From assembly GCF_900066015.1 (NCBI RefSeq), contig NZ_LN890655.1, positions 1,714,726-1,778,725 on the forward strand: a DNA stretch of 64,000 nt, in the 5' to 3' direction. A program made the position numbers and the translations under genes. This DNA is from Candidatus Promineifilum breve (GTDB lineage Bacteria; Chloroflexota; Anaerolineae; Promineifilales; Promineifilaceae). Position 1 is the first letter of the stretch. Each line of letters opens with the position of its first letter. The notes below the pieces were generated by a model. That model did not search any database, was not told where the DNA came from, and saw nothing but the letters and a program-made list of their open reading frames with translations. This document shows, piece by piece, positions 51,896 through 61,084 of the stretch.

Positions 51896-51962
51896 TGGAT
51901 AGTGGGTAGTGGGTAGTGGGCAGTAAAGAGACTGACCACAGACCGCTGACCACTGACCACTG
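51893..51962. repeat. Heptamer hairpin (AGTGGGT arms)
   Basis: The left arm is AGTGGAT/AGTGGGT/AGTGGGC units (51894-51926) and the right arm is ACTGACC/GACCGCT units (51938-51961). It begins within the stop codon of the CBS gene and ends 14 nt before the KorA start. Confidence 0.88.
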
Positions 51963-51975
51963 GAACAAAAATATC

Positions 51976-53823
51976 ATGGATCAGAACGACTACATCATCG
52001 AGGAACGCGACGCGGTCGTCATCCGCTTTGCCGGGGACTCCGGCGACGGGATGCAGGTGACCGGCACGCAATTTACCAACACGTCGGCCGTCTTCGGCAA
52101 CGACGTCAGCACCATGCCCGACTTTCCGGCCGAGATTCGCGCCCCGGTGGGCACGCTGGCCGGCGTCAGCGGCTTCCAGGTCAACTTCTCCAACCGCGAC
52201 ATCCTGACCCCCGGCGACGCGGCCCAGATTCTGGTGGCAATGAACCCGGCGGCGCTGAAGGCCAGTCTGGTCGACGTGGAGACGCAGGGCACGATCATCG
52301 TCAATACCGACGCCTTCACCCAGGCCAACCTGCGCAAGGCCGGTTATGAGACCGACCCGCGCCACGACGGCTCGCTGAAGGAGTATCAGGTCATCGAAGT
52401 GCCGCTGACGTCGCTCAACCGCGAGGCGCTGCGGGACATCGAAGGGCTATCGAGCAAGGAGAAAGACCGCTCGCAGAACTTCTTCGCCCTGGGGCTGGCC
52501 TTCTGGATGTTCGACCGCTCGCTGGACGTGACCATCGAGTGGCTCAACAAGAAGTTCGCCAAGAAACCGGCCGTGCGCGACGGCAATATTCGCGCGCTGG
52601 AGACCGGCTACCATTTCGGCGACACCAGCCGCGTCTTCCAGCACCGCTATCACATCCGCCCGGCGGCGCTGAAGCCGGGAACGTATCGCAAGGTGACGGG
52701 CAACGGCGCGCTGGCGTTGGGTTTTGTCACCGCGGCGCGCAAGATGGGCAAGCCGTTGTTCTACGGCACGTATCCCATCACCCCGGCCAGCGACATCCTC
52801 CACGCCCTGGCCCTGCTGCGCAATTTCGACGTGCGCACCTTCCAGGCCGAGGACGAGATCGCCGCGATGGGTTCGGTCATCGGCGCGGCCTTCGGCGGCG
52901 CGCTGGCCGTGACCGGCACCAGCGGCCCCGGTATCGCCCTCAAAAGCGAGGGCATGAACCTGGCCGTGGCCCTGGAGCTGCCGATGGTCATCGTCAACGT
53001 GCAGCGCGGCGGCCCCAGCACCGGTCTGCCGACCAAGGTGGAGCAATCCGACCTGTTGCAGGCCATGTTCGGCCGCAACGGCGAAAGCCCCATCGCTATC
53101 ATCGCCCCCTATAGCCCGTCCGACTGCTTCGACGCGGCCATCGAGGCTTGCCGGCTGGCCGTGCGGGCCATGACGCCGGTGATGATCCTGTCCGACGGCT
53201 TTCTGGCCAACAGTTCCGAGCCGTGGATGATCCCCGACTCGGCCGATATCCCGCCCATTGAATTCAGTCATCCGACCGGCAACGGCGAAACCTTCCTGCC
53301 CTACCGGCGGGACGAGGAAACGTTGGCCCGGCCGTGGGCGCTGCCCGGCACGCCGGGGCTGGAGCACCGCATCGGCGGCCTGAGCAAGGCCCCGGTGACG
53401 GGCAACGTCTCCTATAACCCGCTGCACCACGAGCAGATGGTCCACGACCGGGCGGAGAAGATCGCCCGCCTGGCCGACATACTCCCCGAACAGGAAGTGT
53501 TTGGCCCGCAGTCAGGCGAGTTGTTGCTAGTCAGTTGGGGCGGCACCTACGGCGCGGTGCGTTCGGCCGTGGTCGAGGCCCAGCGGCGCGGCTTGCCGGT
53601 GGCCCATGCCCATGTGCGCTACATCAACCCGTTTCCGCGCAACCTGCGCGACGTGCTCAGCCGCTACCGGCAGGTGATCGTGCCCGAATTGAACGGCGGG
53701 CAGATGGCCTTCCTGCTGCGCGGGCGCTACGCCCTGAACATCCAGGCCTACACCAAGGTTCACGGCCGGCCGTTCTCCATCAGCGAGATCGGGCGCCGGA
53801 TTGAGCAGGCGTTGGAGAGATGA
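51976..53823 (+). CDS. korA: 2-oxoacid:ferredoxin oxidoreductase, fused gamma-alpha subunit
   Basis: 615 residues starting MDQNDYIIEERDAVVIRFAG. The N-terminal gamma domain (about 10-195) has the IRFAGDSGDGMQVTGTQF loop. The alpha (PYR) domain (about 225-480) carries YGTYPITPASDILHALA, FQAEDEIAAMGSVIGAAFGG and VNVQRGGPSTGLPTKVEQSD. Domain III follows to about 615 (LLLVSWGGTYGAVRSAVVEA). This gamma-alpha fusion is the KorA form of 2-oxoglutarate/2-oxoacid:ferredoxin oxidoreductases, which decarboxylate the oxoacid to an acyl-CoA with ferredoxin. It pairs with the KorB at 53938. The exact oxoacid is not determined. Confidence 0.94.
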   Translation: MDQNDYIIEERDAVVIRFAGDSGDGMQVTGTQFTNTSAVFGNDVSTMPDFPAEIRAPVGTLAGVSGFQVNFSNRDILTPGDAAQILVAMNPAALKASLVDVETQGTIIVNTDAFTQANLRKAGYETDPRHDGSLKEYQVIEVPLTSLNREALRDIEGLSSKEKDRSQNFFALGLAFWMFDRSLDVTIEWLNKKFAKKPAVRDGNIRALETGYHFGDTSRVFQHRYHIRPAALKPGTYRKVTGNGALALGFVTAARKMGKPLFYGTYPITPASDILHALALLRNFDVRTFQAEDEIAAMGSVIGAAFGGALAVTGTSGPGIALKSEGMNLAVALELPMVIVNVQRGGPSTGLPTKVEQSDLLQAMFGRNGESPIAIIAPYSPSDCFDAAIEACRLAVRAMTPVMILSDGFLANSSEPWMIPDSADIPPIEFSHPTGNGETFLPYRRDEETLARPWALPGTPGLEHRIGGLSKAPVTGNVSYNPLHHEQMVHDRAEKIARLADILPEQEVFGPQSGELLLVSWGGTYGAVRSAVVEAQRRGLPVAHAHVRYINPFPRNLRDVLSRYRQVIVPELNGGQMAFLLRGRYALNIQAYTKVHGRPFSISEIGRRIEQALER

Positions 53824-53836
53824 GAAATTATCGTTG

Positions 53837-53913
53837 AAGGGTAGCGAGTAGCGGGTAGCGGGTGGCAAGTCGCTCTGCCAACGCCACCCGCCACCCGCCA
53901 CTCGCCACCCTTT
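53837..53913. repeat. Heptamer hairpin (AGCGGGT arms)
   Basis: The left arm (53837-53866) of AGCGGGT/AGCGAGT units pairs with the right arm (53883-53913) of CGCCACC units; the loop is about 16 nt. It lies in the korA-korB gap, starting 14 nt after the korA stop. Confidence 0.9.
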
Positions 53914-53937
53914 AGCGTTGCGATGCGGATAATAACC

Positions 53938-55482
<1,545 letters not shown>

Positions 55483-55510
55483 TACGCTATCGGCAATCAT
55501 ACTGAGGTTT

Positions 55511-55534
55511 GTAGTAAGCAACTTTAGTTGCGTT
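55511..55534. repeat. Short GTAG-type palindrome
   Basis: GTAGTAAGCAACTTTAGTTG CGTT contains GCAACT-TT-AGTTGC. It resembles the GTAGG-stem-TCC hairpins in layout but has a 2-nt loop and no second copy here. Possible distant relative only. Confidence 0.5.
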
Positions 55535-55596
55535 CCCCGCGCGGACTCCTGTACGCCGAGGACTCTGTTGCAGATTTACAAATGAATGCGGTTTAG

Positions 55597-55666
55597 GGGC
55601 GAGCCGGCGGCGATGGACAAGATGGAAACCAACCACCTTGTCTCGCCGCCGCCTCGCCCTTCTTTT
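55597..55666 (+). terminator. Long GC-rich hairpin with T-run, terminator or attenuator
   Basis: A 27-bp imperfect stem (55597-55625 with 55633-55659) is followed by TTCTTTT. It lies 115 bp after korB and 82 bp before the second korA. It may separate two transcripts or attenuate the second pair. Confidence 0.75.
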
Positions 55667-55748
55667 GCCGCGACCGAAGAGAGGTCAGGCAACCGTCGCA
55701 CGCAGCGCACGCGGGCGCGGCCGATGGTTGTCATGAAGGAGAAATCAC

Positions 55749-57776
55749 ATGGGTAATGGAATGATTAAAGAAGCGCCGCCGGCGCAACAAAGCGACCCGG
55801 CCGATGGCCTGAGCGCCAACGATGGAACCATCGTCAACGATTTTTCCATCGTCGTCGCCACGGCCAACGGCACCGGCAGCCAGACGGCCAACATGGCAAT
55901 CCTGCGCGCGCTGTTCAAGATGGGCATCCCCGTCAACGGCAAGAATATCTTCCCGTCCAACATCCAGGGCTTGCCGACGTGGTACCACATCCGGCTGAGC
56001 AAGGACGGCTACACCGCCCGCCGCCATACGTCGGAGATTCTGGTGGCTTTCAATCAGACCACGGTCGTCCAGGACATCCAGACGCTGCCGCCGGGCGGCA
56101 TCTGCCTCTACAACGCCGATTGGCGCTCCATTCCCCAGCGCGACGACGTGACCTACTACGCCGTGCCGGTCAACGAGTTCATCCGCGATTCGGGCATGAA
56201 GGGCAAGCTGAAGGACTATCTGTCTAACATGGCCTACGTCGGCGCGCTGGCCCATTTGCTGGCGATTCCGCTGGAGCGGCTGGACGATGCCCTGCTGTTC
56301 CTGTTCAAGGGCAAGCGGCGCACGGTCGATTCCAACATGGCCGTCGTGCGCGTCGCCTACGAGTGGGCCGCGGCCAACCTGACCGCCGCCCACCCCTACC
56401 GCGTCGCGCCGATGAACGAGACCGAGGGGCTGATTATGATGACCGGCAACGAGGCGGCGGCGCTGGGGGCCGTCTTCGGCGGCGTCACCTTCGCCGCCTG
56501 GTATCCCATCACCCCCTCCACCAGCGTCATCGACGCCCTCAACGGCTATCTGGCGCAGATGCGCCGCGACCCGGCCACGGGCGAGGCCACCTACGCCGTG
56601 GTGCAGGCCGAGGACGAGCTGGCCGCCGTCGGCATGATCATCGGCGCGGGCTTCGCCGGAGCGCGGGCCATGACGGCCACCTCCGGCCCCGGCATCTCGC
56701 TCATGGCCGAATACGTTGGCCTGGGCTACTTCGCCGAAGTGCCGGCCGTCATCTGGGACATCCAGCGCGTCGGCCCCAGCACCGGCCTGCCCACCCGCAC
56801 CAGCCAGGGGGACGTGCTCTTCACCTACTACCTGGGCCACGGCGACACCAAGAATGTCATCCTGCTGCCGTCGTCGTTGCGCGAGTGCTTCGATTTCGGC
56901 TACATGGCTTTCGACCTGGCCGACACACTGCAAACGCCGGTCTTCGTCCTCAGCGATCTCGATCTGGGCATGAACAACTGGATGTCGGAACCGTTCGACT
57001 ACCCGGCCGAGCCGCTGAAGCGCGGCAAGGTGTTGTCGGCGGCCGACGTGGCCGAGCGCGGTTTCGCCCGCTACCGCGACCTCGACGGCGACGGCATCCC
57101 CTATCGCACCCTGCCCGGCAACGAGCACCCGCTGGCGGCCTACTTCGCCCGCGGCACGGGCCACAACGACGCCGCCGTCTATAGCGAGCGGCCCGACGAT
57201 TGGCGCAACAACATGGCCCGGCTGGCGCGCAAATTCGACACGGCCCGCTCGCTGGTTCCCGGCCCGGTCATCGACGAGGTGGAAGGGGCCGAGATCGGCA
57301 TCATCGCCTACGGCACGACCCGCCCGGCCATCGACGAAGCCCGCGACCGGCTGGCGGCCGACGGCATCGCCACCAGTTTGCTGCGGCTGCGCGCCCTGCC
57401 CATCAACGGCGAGGTCGAAGCGTTCATCGCCCGCCACGAGCGGGTCTACGTCATCGAGATGAACCGCGACGGCCAACTGCAAACCATCCTGCGCGCCGAG
57501 TTGCCCGAAGTGGCGACCCGGCTGGAGTCGCTGGCCCTGCTCGACGGCATGCCCCTGACCGCCCGCTGGGTGGTCGAGGCGATCATGGCCGCCGAGCAAG
57601 ACCGGCCGCGCCGCGCCCCCACCCGGCGGGAGGGGTCAGCGGAGGGCGCGACCGAGCTGGACCTGCCCGGCGACGGTTCGCTCTCGCCCGGCAACGGCCT
57701 GCCCCGCGGCGATAGCGGTCTGACCGATATGGGGCATGATGGGCATAATCGGGAAGTGATTGCGGGCGAGGGGTAG
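55749..57776 (+). CDS. 2-oxoacid:acceptor oxidoreductase, fused gamma-alpha subunit (second copy)
   Basis: 675 residues with AAGGAG 8 nt before the start. The gamma domain (about 30-205) reads FSIVVATANGTGSQTANMAIL. The alpha domain follows with WYPITPSTSVIDALNGYLAQ, VQAEDELAAVGMIIGAGFAG and IQRVGPSTGLPTRTSQGDVL; domain III runs to about 620 (VYVIEMNRDGQLQTIL). A C-terminal tail of about 55 residues is rich in Arg, Gly and Pro and poorly conserved, and the stop codon falls inside the following heptamer repeat, so part of the tail may be recent. It differs clearly from the first copy, suggesting a different oxoacid or acceptor. Confidence 0.92.
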   Translation: MGNGMIKEAPPAQQSDPADGLSANDGTIVNDFSIVVATANGTGSQTANMAILRALFKMGIPVNGKNIFPSNIQGLPTWYHIRLSKDGYTARRHTSEILVAFNQTTVVQDIQTLPPGGICLYNADWRSIPQRDDVTYYAVPVNEFIRDSGMKGKLKDYLSNMAYVGALAHLLAIPLERLDDALLFLFKGKRRTVDSNMAVVRVAYEWAAANLTAAHPYRVAPMNETEGLIMMTGNEAAALGAVFGGVTFAAWYPITPSTSVIDALNGYLAQMRRDPATGEATYAVVQAEDELAAVGMIIGAGFAGARAMTATSGPGISLMAEYVGLGYFAEVPAVIWDIQRVGPSTGLPTRTSQGDVLFTYYLGHGDTKNVILLPSSLRECFDFGYMAFDLADTLQTPVFVLSDLDLGMNNWMSEPFDYPAEPLKRGKVLSAADVAERGFARYRDLDGDGIPYRTLPGNEHPLAAYFARGTGHNDAAVYSERPDDWRNNMARLARKFDTARSLVPGPVIDEVEGAEIGIIAYGTTRPAIDEARDRLAADGIATSLLRLRALPINGEVEAFIARHERVYVIEMNRDGQLQTILRAELPEVATRLESLALLDGMPLTARWVVEAIMAAEQDRPRRAPTRREGSAEGATELDLPGDGSLSPGNGLPRGDSGLTDMGHDGHNREVIAGEG

Positions 57777-57848
57777 CGAGTAGCGGGTGGCGAGTAGCAA
57801 GTGACGGGTGGCGGCAGTTCGCCGACCGCTGACCGCTGACTAACGACC
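57771..57848. repeat. Heptamer repeat (AGCGGGT / GACCGCT)
   Basis: AGCGAGT/AGCGGGT-like units on the left (57771-57812) and GACCGCT units on the right (57823-57848). The first unit contains the TAG stop of the second korA-like gene. Confidence 0.85.
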
Positions 57849-57871
57849 GACAACTAAAAAAGGGTAAACAA

Positions 57872-58918
57872 ATGACTGAAACCACAACACCACGCGCCGG
57901 CCGGGTGAATGCCATCGGGCTGGCCCAGGCTGATTACAAGGGGCTGCCCTCGACGCTGTGCCAGGGCTGCGGCCACAACTCCATCGCCAATCAGATCGTG
58001 CAGGTGGCCTACGAACTGAACGTGCGCCCGGCCGAGGTGCTCAAGCTGAGCGGCATCGGCTGCTCCAGCAAATCGCCGGCCTACTTTCTGGGCGGCAGCT
58101 TCGGCTTCAATACGCTCCACGGCCGCATGCCCTCGCTGGCGACCGGGGCGCTGCTGGGCAACCATGCCATGCGGGCCATCGCCGTCAGCGGCGACGGCGA
58201 CACGGCCAGCATCGGCCTGGGGCAGTTCAAGCACCTGCTGCGCCGCAACGTGCGCATGGTCTACGTCGTGGAGAACAACGGCGTCTATGGCCTGACCAAA
58301 GGGCAGTTCTCGGCCACGGCCGACGAGGGGCAGGAACTCAAGTACGCCGGCACCAACGACTTCCCGCCCATCGACATCTGCATGGAAGCCATCCTGGCCG
58401 GCTGCGGCTTTGTGGCCCGCTCCTTTTCCGGCGATGCCCAGCAGGTGCGCGAATTGATGAAGGCCGCCCTCAGCCATCGCGGCACGGCCGTGCTGGACAT
58501 CATCAGCCCGTGCGTGGCCTTCAACAACGAGGACACCTCCACCAAGAGCTATAGCTACGGTAAGGAGCACGAGATCCCGCTGCACGGCATCGGCTTCGTG
58601 CCCAAGGAAGCGGAGATCAGCATCGAGGCCTATGAGCCGGGCGAGATGCGCGTCGTGGCGATGCACGACGGCTCGCTGATCAAGCTGCGCAAGCTGGAAA
58701 CGGACTACGACCCCACCGACCGCATGGGGGCCATGCACCGCCTGCAATGGGCGCAGGAGAAGCAGGAGTTCATCACCGGCCTGCTCTATCTGGACGAGTC
58801 GCGGCCGAATCTGGCCGAGCACGCGCGGTTGGGGGAGACGCCGTTGAATGCGTTGGAGGAGAAGCGGGTGCGGCCGGGGGCGGCTGTGTTGGCGGAAATG
58901 ATGGGTAGTCTAATGTAA
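57872..58918 (+). CDS. 2-oxoacid:ferredoxin oxidoreductase beta subunit (second copy)
   Basis: 348 residues with AAAGGG upstream. TPP-binding motifs are TLCQGCGHNSIANQI, SGIGCSSKSPAYFLGG, AVSGDGDTASIGLGQFKH and NNGVYGLTKGQFSAT. The C-terminal segment is a normal short tail (HARLGETPLNALEEKR), without CBS domains, in contrast to the first beta subunit. It pairs with the gamma-alpha protein just upstream, forming a second two-gene complex. No ferredoxin-like delta subunit lies nearby, so an external ferredoxin is expected. A strong terminator follows at 58934. Confidence 0.93.
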   Translation: MTETTTPRAGRVNAIGLAQADYKGLPSTLCQGCGHNSIANQIVQVAYELNVRPAEVLKLSGIGCSSKSPAYFLGGSFGFNTLHGRMPSLATGALLGNHAMRAIAVSGDGDTASIGLGQFKHLLRRNVRMVYVVENNGVYGLTKGQFSATADEGQELKYAGTNDFPPIDICMEAILAGCGFVARSFSGDAQQVRELMKAALSHRGTAVLDIISPCVAFNNEDTSTKSYSYGKEHEIPLHGIGFVPKEAEISIEAYEPGEMRVVAMHDGSLIKLRKLETDYDPTDRMGAMHRLQWAQEKQEFITGLLYLDESRPNLAEHARLGETPLNALEEKRVRPGAAVLAEMMGSLM

Positions 58919-58933
58919 TTAGGCGATAAAAAA

Positions 58934-58965
58934 GGGCCGATGCGCTAGTGCGCATCGGCTCTTTT
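58934..58965 (+). terminator. Rho-independent terminator
   Basis: A 12-bp stem, GGGCCGATGCGC / GCGCATCGGCTC (one wobble pair), a 4-nt loop and then TTTT. It begins 15 bp after the stop of the second beta subunit, ending the oxidoreductase run. Confidence 0.92.
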
Positions 58966-58989
58966 AGTTTGCCTGGAAAACCAGAGTGC

Positions 58990-59229
58990 TCACGCTGGTT
59001 CCACACCTCGCCCAAATGAGTCAACCAAGATTCGGGCTGTCTCATCTGATACGTCAATCAGCACAAAATAATCGGTCGGATAAAGATAGTCTTCCCCACT
59101 CTCATCGATGACGCGCAAATCCCCATCCGCCTGAGCATCTATATCAGGCAGAACCCGATAGGTCTTATGCAATTCAAGCGATGCCGGATATTCACTATTA
59201 TCGATACAGATCGCGAATTGATTGCTCAT
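58990..59229 (-). CDS. Small acidic protein, unknown function
   Basis: 79 residues, acidic, starting MSNQFAICIDNSEYPASLEL. It reads as a small beta-rich domain (YRVLPDIDAQADGDLRVI; YLYPTDYFVLIDVSDE). I do not recognise a named family. It lies 4 bp downstream of another small gene on the same strand, a paired layout that suggests a two-gene unit; toxin-antitoxin function is possible but unsupported by motif. AT content is higher than that of the neighbours, compatible with recent acquisition. Confidence 0.75.
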   Translation of the reverse strand: MSNQFAICIDNSEYPASLELHKTYRVLPDIDAQADGDLRVIDESGEDYLYPTDYFVLIDVSDETARILVDSFGRGVEPA

Positions 59230-59233
59230 TGGG

Positions 59234-59494
59234 TTAGTCTAGGTATCTCTTGCGTTTGATTTCCTTTCTGCCGATGCCATGTGCCTCATACCAATGAAGT
59301 TCAGCATGACGAATTCTGCCGTTGCGTAATTCTATATAAGCTCTGCCTTTCAATTTTCGCCAACGGCCTGGGCCATATTGGTTTCGAAGACGGTCGATGT
59401 CAATAATAGCATCACCGATCGCAATAATTTCAATCTCGGTTATTTTGCTAACAATCTCGAATGGTGCCACATTATTTACACCTGCGATTGACAA
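59234..59494 (-). CDS. Small basic protein, unknown function (paired gene)
   Basis: 86 residues. The C-terminal half is strongly basic and contains RAYIELRNGRIRHAELHWYE followed by AHGIGRKEIKRKRYLD, a compact HWYEAHG-type segment that looks like an active-site or binding stretch. The N-terminal half is hydrophobic/acidic (KITEIEIIAIGDAIIDIDRL). Family not named by me. Acidic/basic pairing with the downstream gene and the 4-bp gap would suit a toxin (this one) and antitoxin, but this is inference only. Confidence 0.72.
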   Translation of the reverse strand: MSIAGVNNVAPFEIVSKITEIEIIAIGDAIIDIDRLRNQYGPGRWRKLKGRAYIELRNGRIRHAELHWYEAHGIGRKEIKRKRYLD

Positions 59495-59532
59495 ATAGAG
59501 AGTACATTATTTTGTCGTGAGTTTCAATACAA

Positions 59533-59565
59533 AACGGCCCGGCGTTTAGATAACGCCGGGCCGTT
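59533..59565 (-). terminator. Rho-independent terminator for the FKBP gene
   Basis: A 14-bp perfect stem, AACGGCCCGGCGTT / AACGCCGGGCCGTT, with a 5-nt loop; on the minus strand it continues into TTTTGTATTG. It lies 26 bp after the FKBP stop. Confidence 0.9.
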
Positions 59566-59590
59566 CCTAGATAATCAGAAGCAGCGCGAT

Positions 59591-60913
59591 TTACTCAGCC
59601 GCTTCCTGCACGTCCATCAACTCCACCTCAAACACCAGCGTCGCGCCGGGCGGGATGATGCCGCTGCCGGTGTCGCCGTAGCCCAAGGCGGCCGGGATGA
59701 CCAGCTGGCGGATGCCGCCGACCTTCATGCCGAGCACGCCCTCTTCCCAACCGGGGATGACCGCGCCCGTGCCCAGCGTGAACGGGAAGGGCACACCGCT
59801 ATCGATCGAGCTGTCGAACTTCACGTTGTCGGTCAGCCAGCCGGTGTAGTTCACCGTCACGGTGTTGCCCGTTTCGGCCGTCGTCCCGTCGCCCACGACG
59901 ATGTCGTAGTAGCGCAGGCCGCTCTCGGTCTCGGTGAAGTCGCCCTCATCGATCTCCGTCGGCAGCAGCAGCGGCTTGACCTCAACCAGTTCCACTTCCA
60001 TGATCAGCGTGGAGTTGGGCGGGATACGGCCGCCGCCGGCCTCGCCCAGCGCCAGATCGGGCGGGATGACCAGGTAGCGCTTGCCGCCCGGCCGCATGGT
60101 CGATACGCCCTCGTCCCAGCCGGGGAAGACGCCCATCTCGCTGCCCAGGGTGAAGGTCAGCGGCTCGCCCTGCGTGTCCGATGAGGCCACGTACTCCTCG
60201 CCTTCCTGCAACCAGGCGGCATAATTCACGACCACGTCCTGACCCGCGACGGGCATGTCGCCCTCGCCTTCGACGATGTCGAAGTATTGCAGGCCGCTAT
60301 CGGTCGTGGTCAGGTCGCCCTCATCGACGGCCGTCGGCGTGGGCGGGGCCACGGCCGTCAGCAGTTCCACGTCCATCGTAATCGTCGCATCGGGCGGGAT
60401 AACGCCGCCCGCGCCCTCGGCGCCAAAGGCCAGGGCGGGCGGGATGATCAGGCGCACTTTGCCGCCTTCCTTCATCAACAAGACGCCTTCCAGCCAGCCG
60501 GGGAACAGGTCGGCCTCGGTCAGGGTGGCCGTAATCGGCGCGCCCTCGGCGACGGTGTCGGCGAAGACCGTGCCGTCTTCCAACATGCCCATAATATTCA
60601 TCGTCACCAGATCGCCCGGCTCGGGGGTGCGGCCGTCGCCGGCGCGAATCTCGACTATGCGCAGACCGGTCTCGGTGTCGGTGATGGGGCCATCAACTTC
60701 GGGAATGCCCGCCGCTGCTTCGCCCTCGGTGGCCGTCTCTTCGCCGGCCGCGGCTTCTTCTTCCGTCGTCGTTTCTTCGGACGGGTTGGCCGCTTCCGCC
60801 TCGGCGGTCATCTGGTCGGCCTGCTCCGTGGAAACGGCCGGGCCGCACGCGGCCAGCAACAACAGGATCGTGAGCAATGCAGCCCACATGGTAATCGCAA
60901 CTCTCTTCTTCAT
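59591..60913 (-). CDS. Lipoprotein with three tandem FKBP-type peptidyl-prolyl isomerase domains
   Basis: 440 residues. A lipoprotein signal ends LLLLAACGP with lipobox Cys23, followed by an acidic Glu/Ala/Thr-rich linker (about 30-75). FKBP domains are at about 80-190, 200-310 and 322-438. The third keeps the classic VNYTGWL ... FDSS ... VIPGWEEGVLGM active-site residues. The first (MGMLEDGTVFADT ... FPGWLEGVLLM) and second (AAWLQEGEEYVASS ... FPGWDEGVSTM) are more divergent. It is anchored outside the cytoplasmic membrane and assists folding of exported proteins, which fits a species with many large secreted proteins. Confidence 0.95.
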   Translation of the reverse strand: MKKRVAITMWAALLTILLLLAACGPAVSTEQADQMTAEAEAANPSEETTTEEEAAAGEETATEGEAAAGIPEVDGPITDTETGLRIVEIRAGDGRTPEPGDLVTMNIMGMLEDGTVFADTVAEGAPITATLTEADLFPGWLEGVLLMKEGGKVRLIIPPALAFGAEGAGGVIPPDATITMDVELLTAVAPPTPTAVDEGDLTTTDSGLQYFDIVEGEGDMPVAGQDVVVNYAAWLQEGEEYVASSDTQGEPLTFTLGSEMGVFPGWDEGVSTMRPGGKRYLVIPPDLALGEAGGGRIPPNSTLIMEVELVEVKPLLLPTEIDEGDFTETESGLRYYDIVVGDGTTAETGNTVTVNYTGWLTDNVKFDSSIDSGVPFPFTLGTGAVIPGWEEGVLGMKVGGIRQLVIPAALGYGDTGSGIIPPGATLVFEVELMDVQEAAE

Positions 60914-61072
60914 TTGTAACGTCTCAAAGCTCCTTCTATGGAAAAAATCCGGCGACCGGTGTGTTTTAGACAGCCGAATAGTGCCAAACGTCTAATAATA
61001 CTATCCTCGCCCCTTCTCCTGTGCCACTTTCCCCTAAGTGTACTTATCAATCCATAAATATAGCGCCACTGG

Positions 61073-61078
61073 TATAAT
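61073..61078 (+). promoter_or_regulatory. -10 element placing transcription at the start codon (leaderless)
   Basis: A perfect TATAAT with only 6 nt between it and the ATG at 61085, so the first transcribed base would be at or next to the start codon. No Shine-Dalgarno is present. The -35 region is weak. Confidence 0.6.
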
Positions 61079-61084
61079 GGGGCC

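Noticed and set aside
55731-57599. Long open frame (about 620 codons) antisense to the second korA-like gene
   Set aside because: It is the complement of a strongly conserved gene in GC-rich DNA and has no domain motif; composition is Val/Gly/Ala/Arg-rich antisense style.
58990-59494. Firm toxin-antitoxin annotation
   Set aside because: Only size, pairing and charge support it; no recognised toxin motif.
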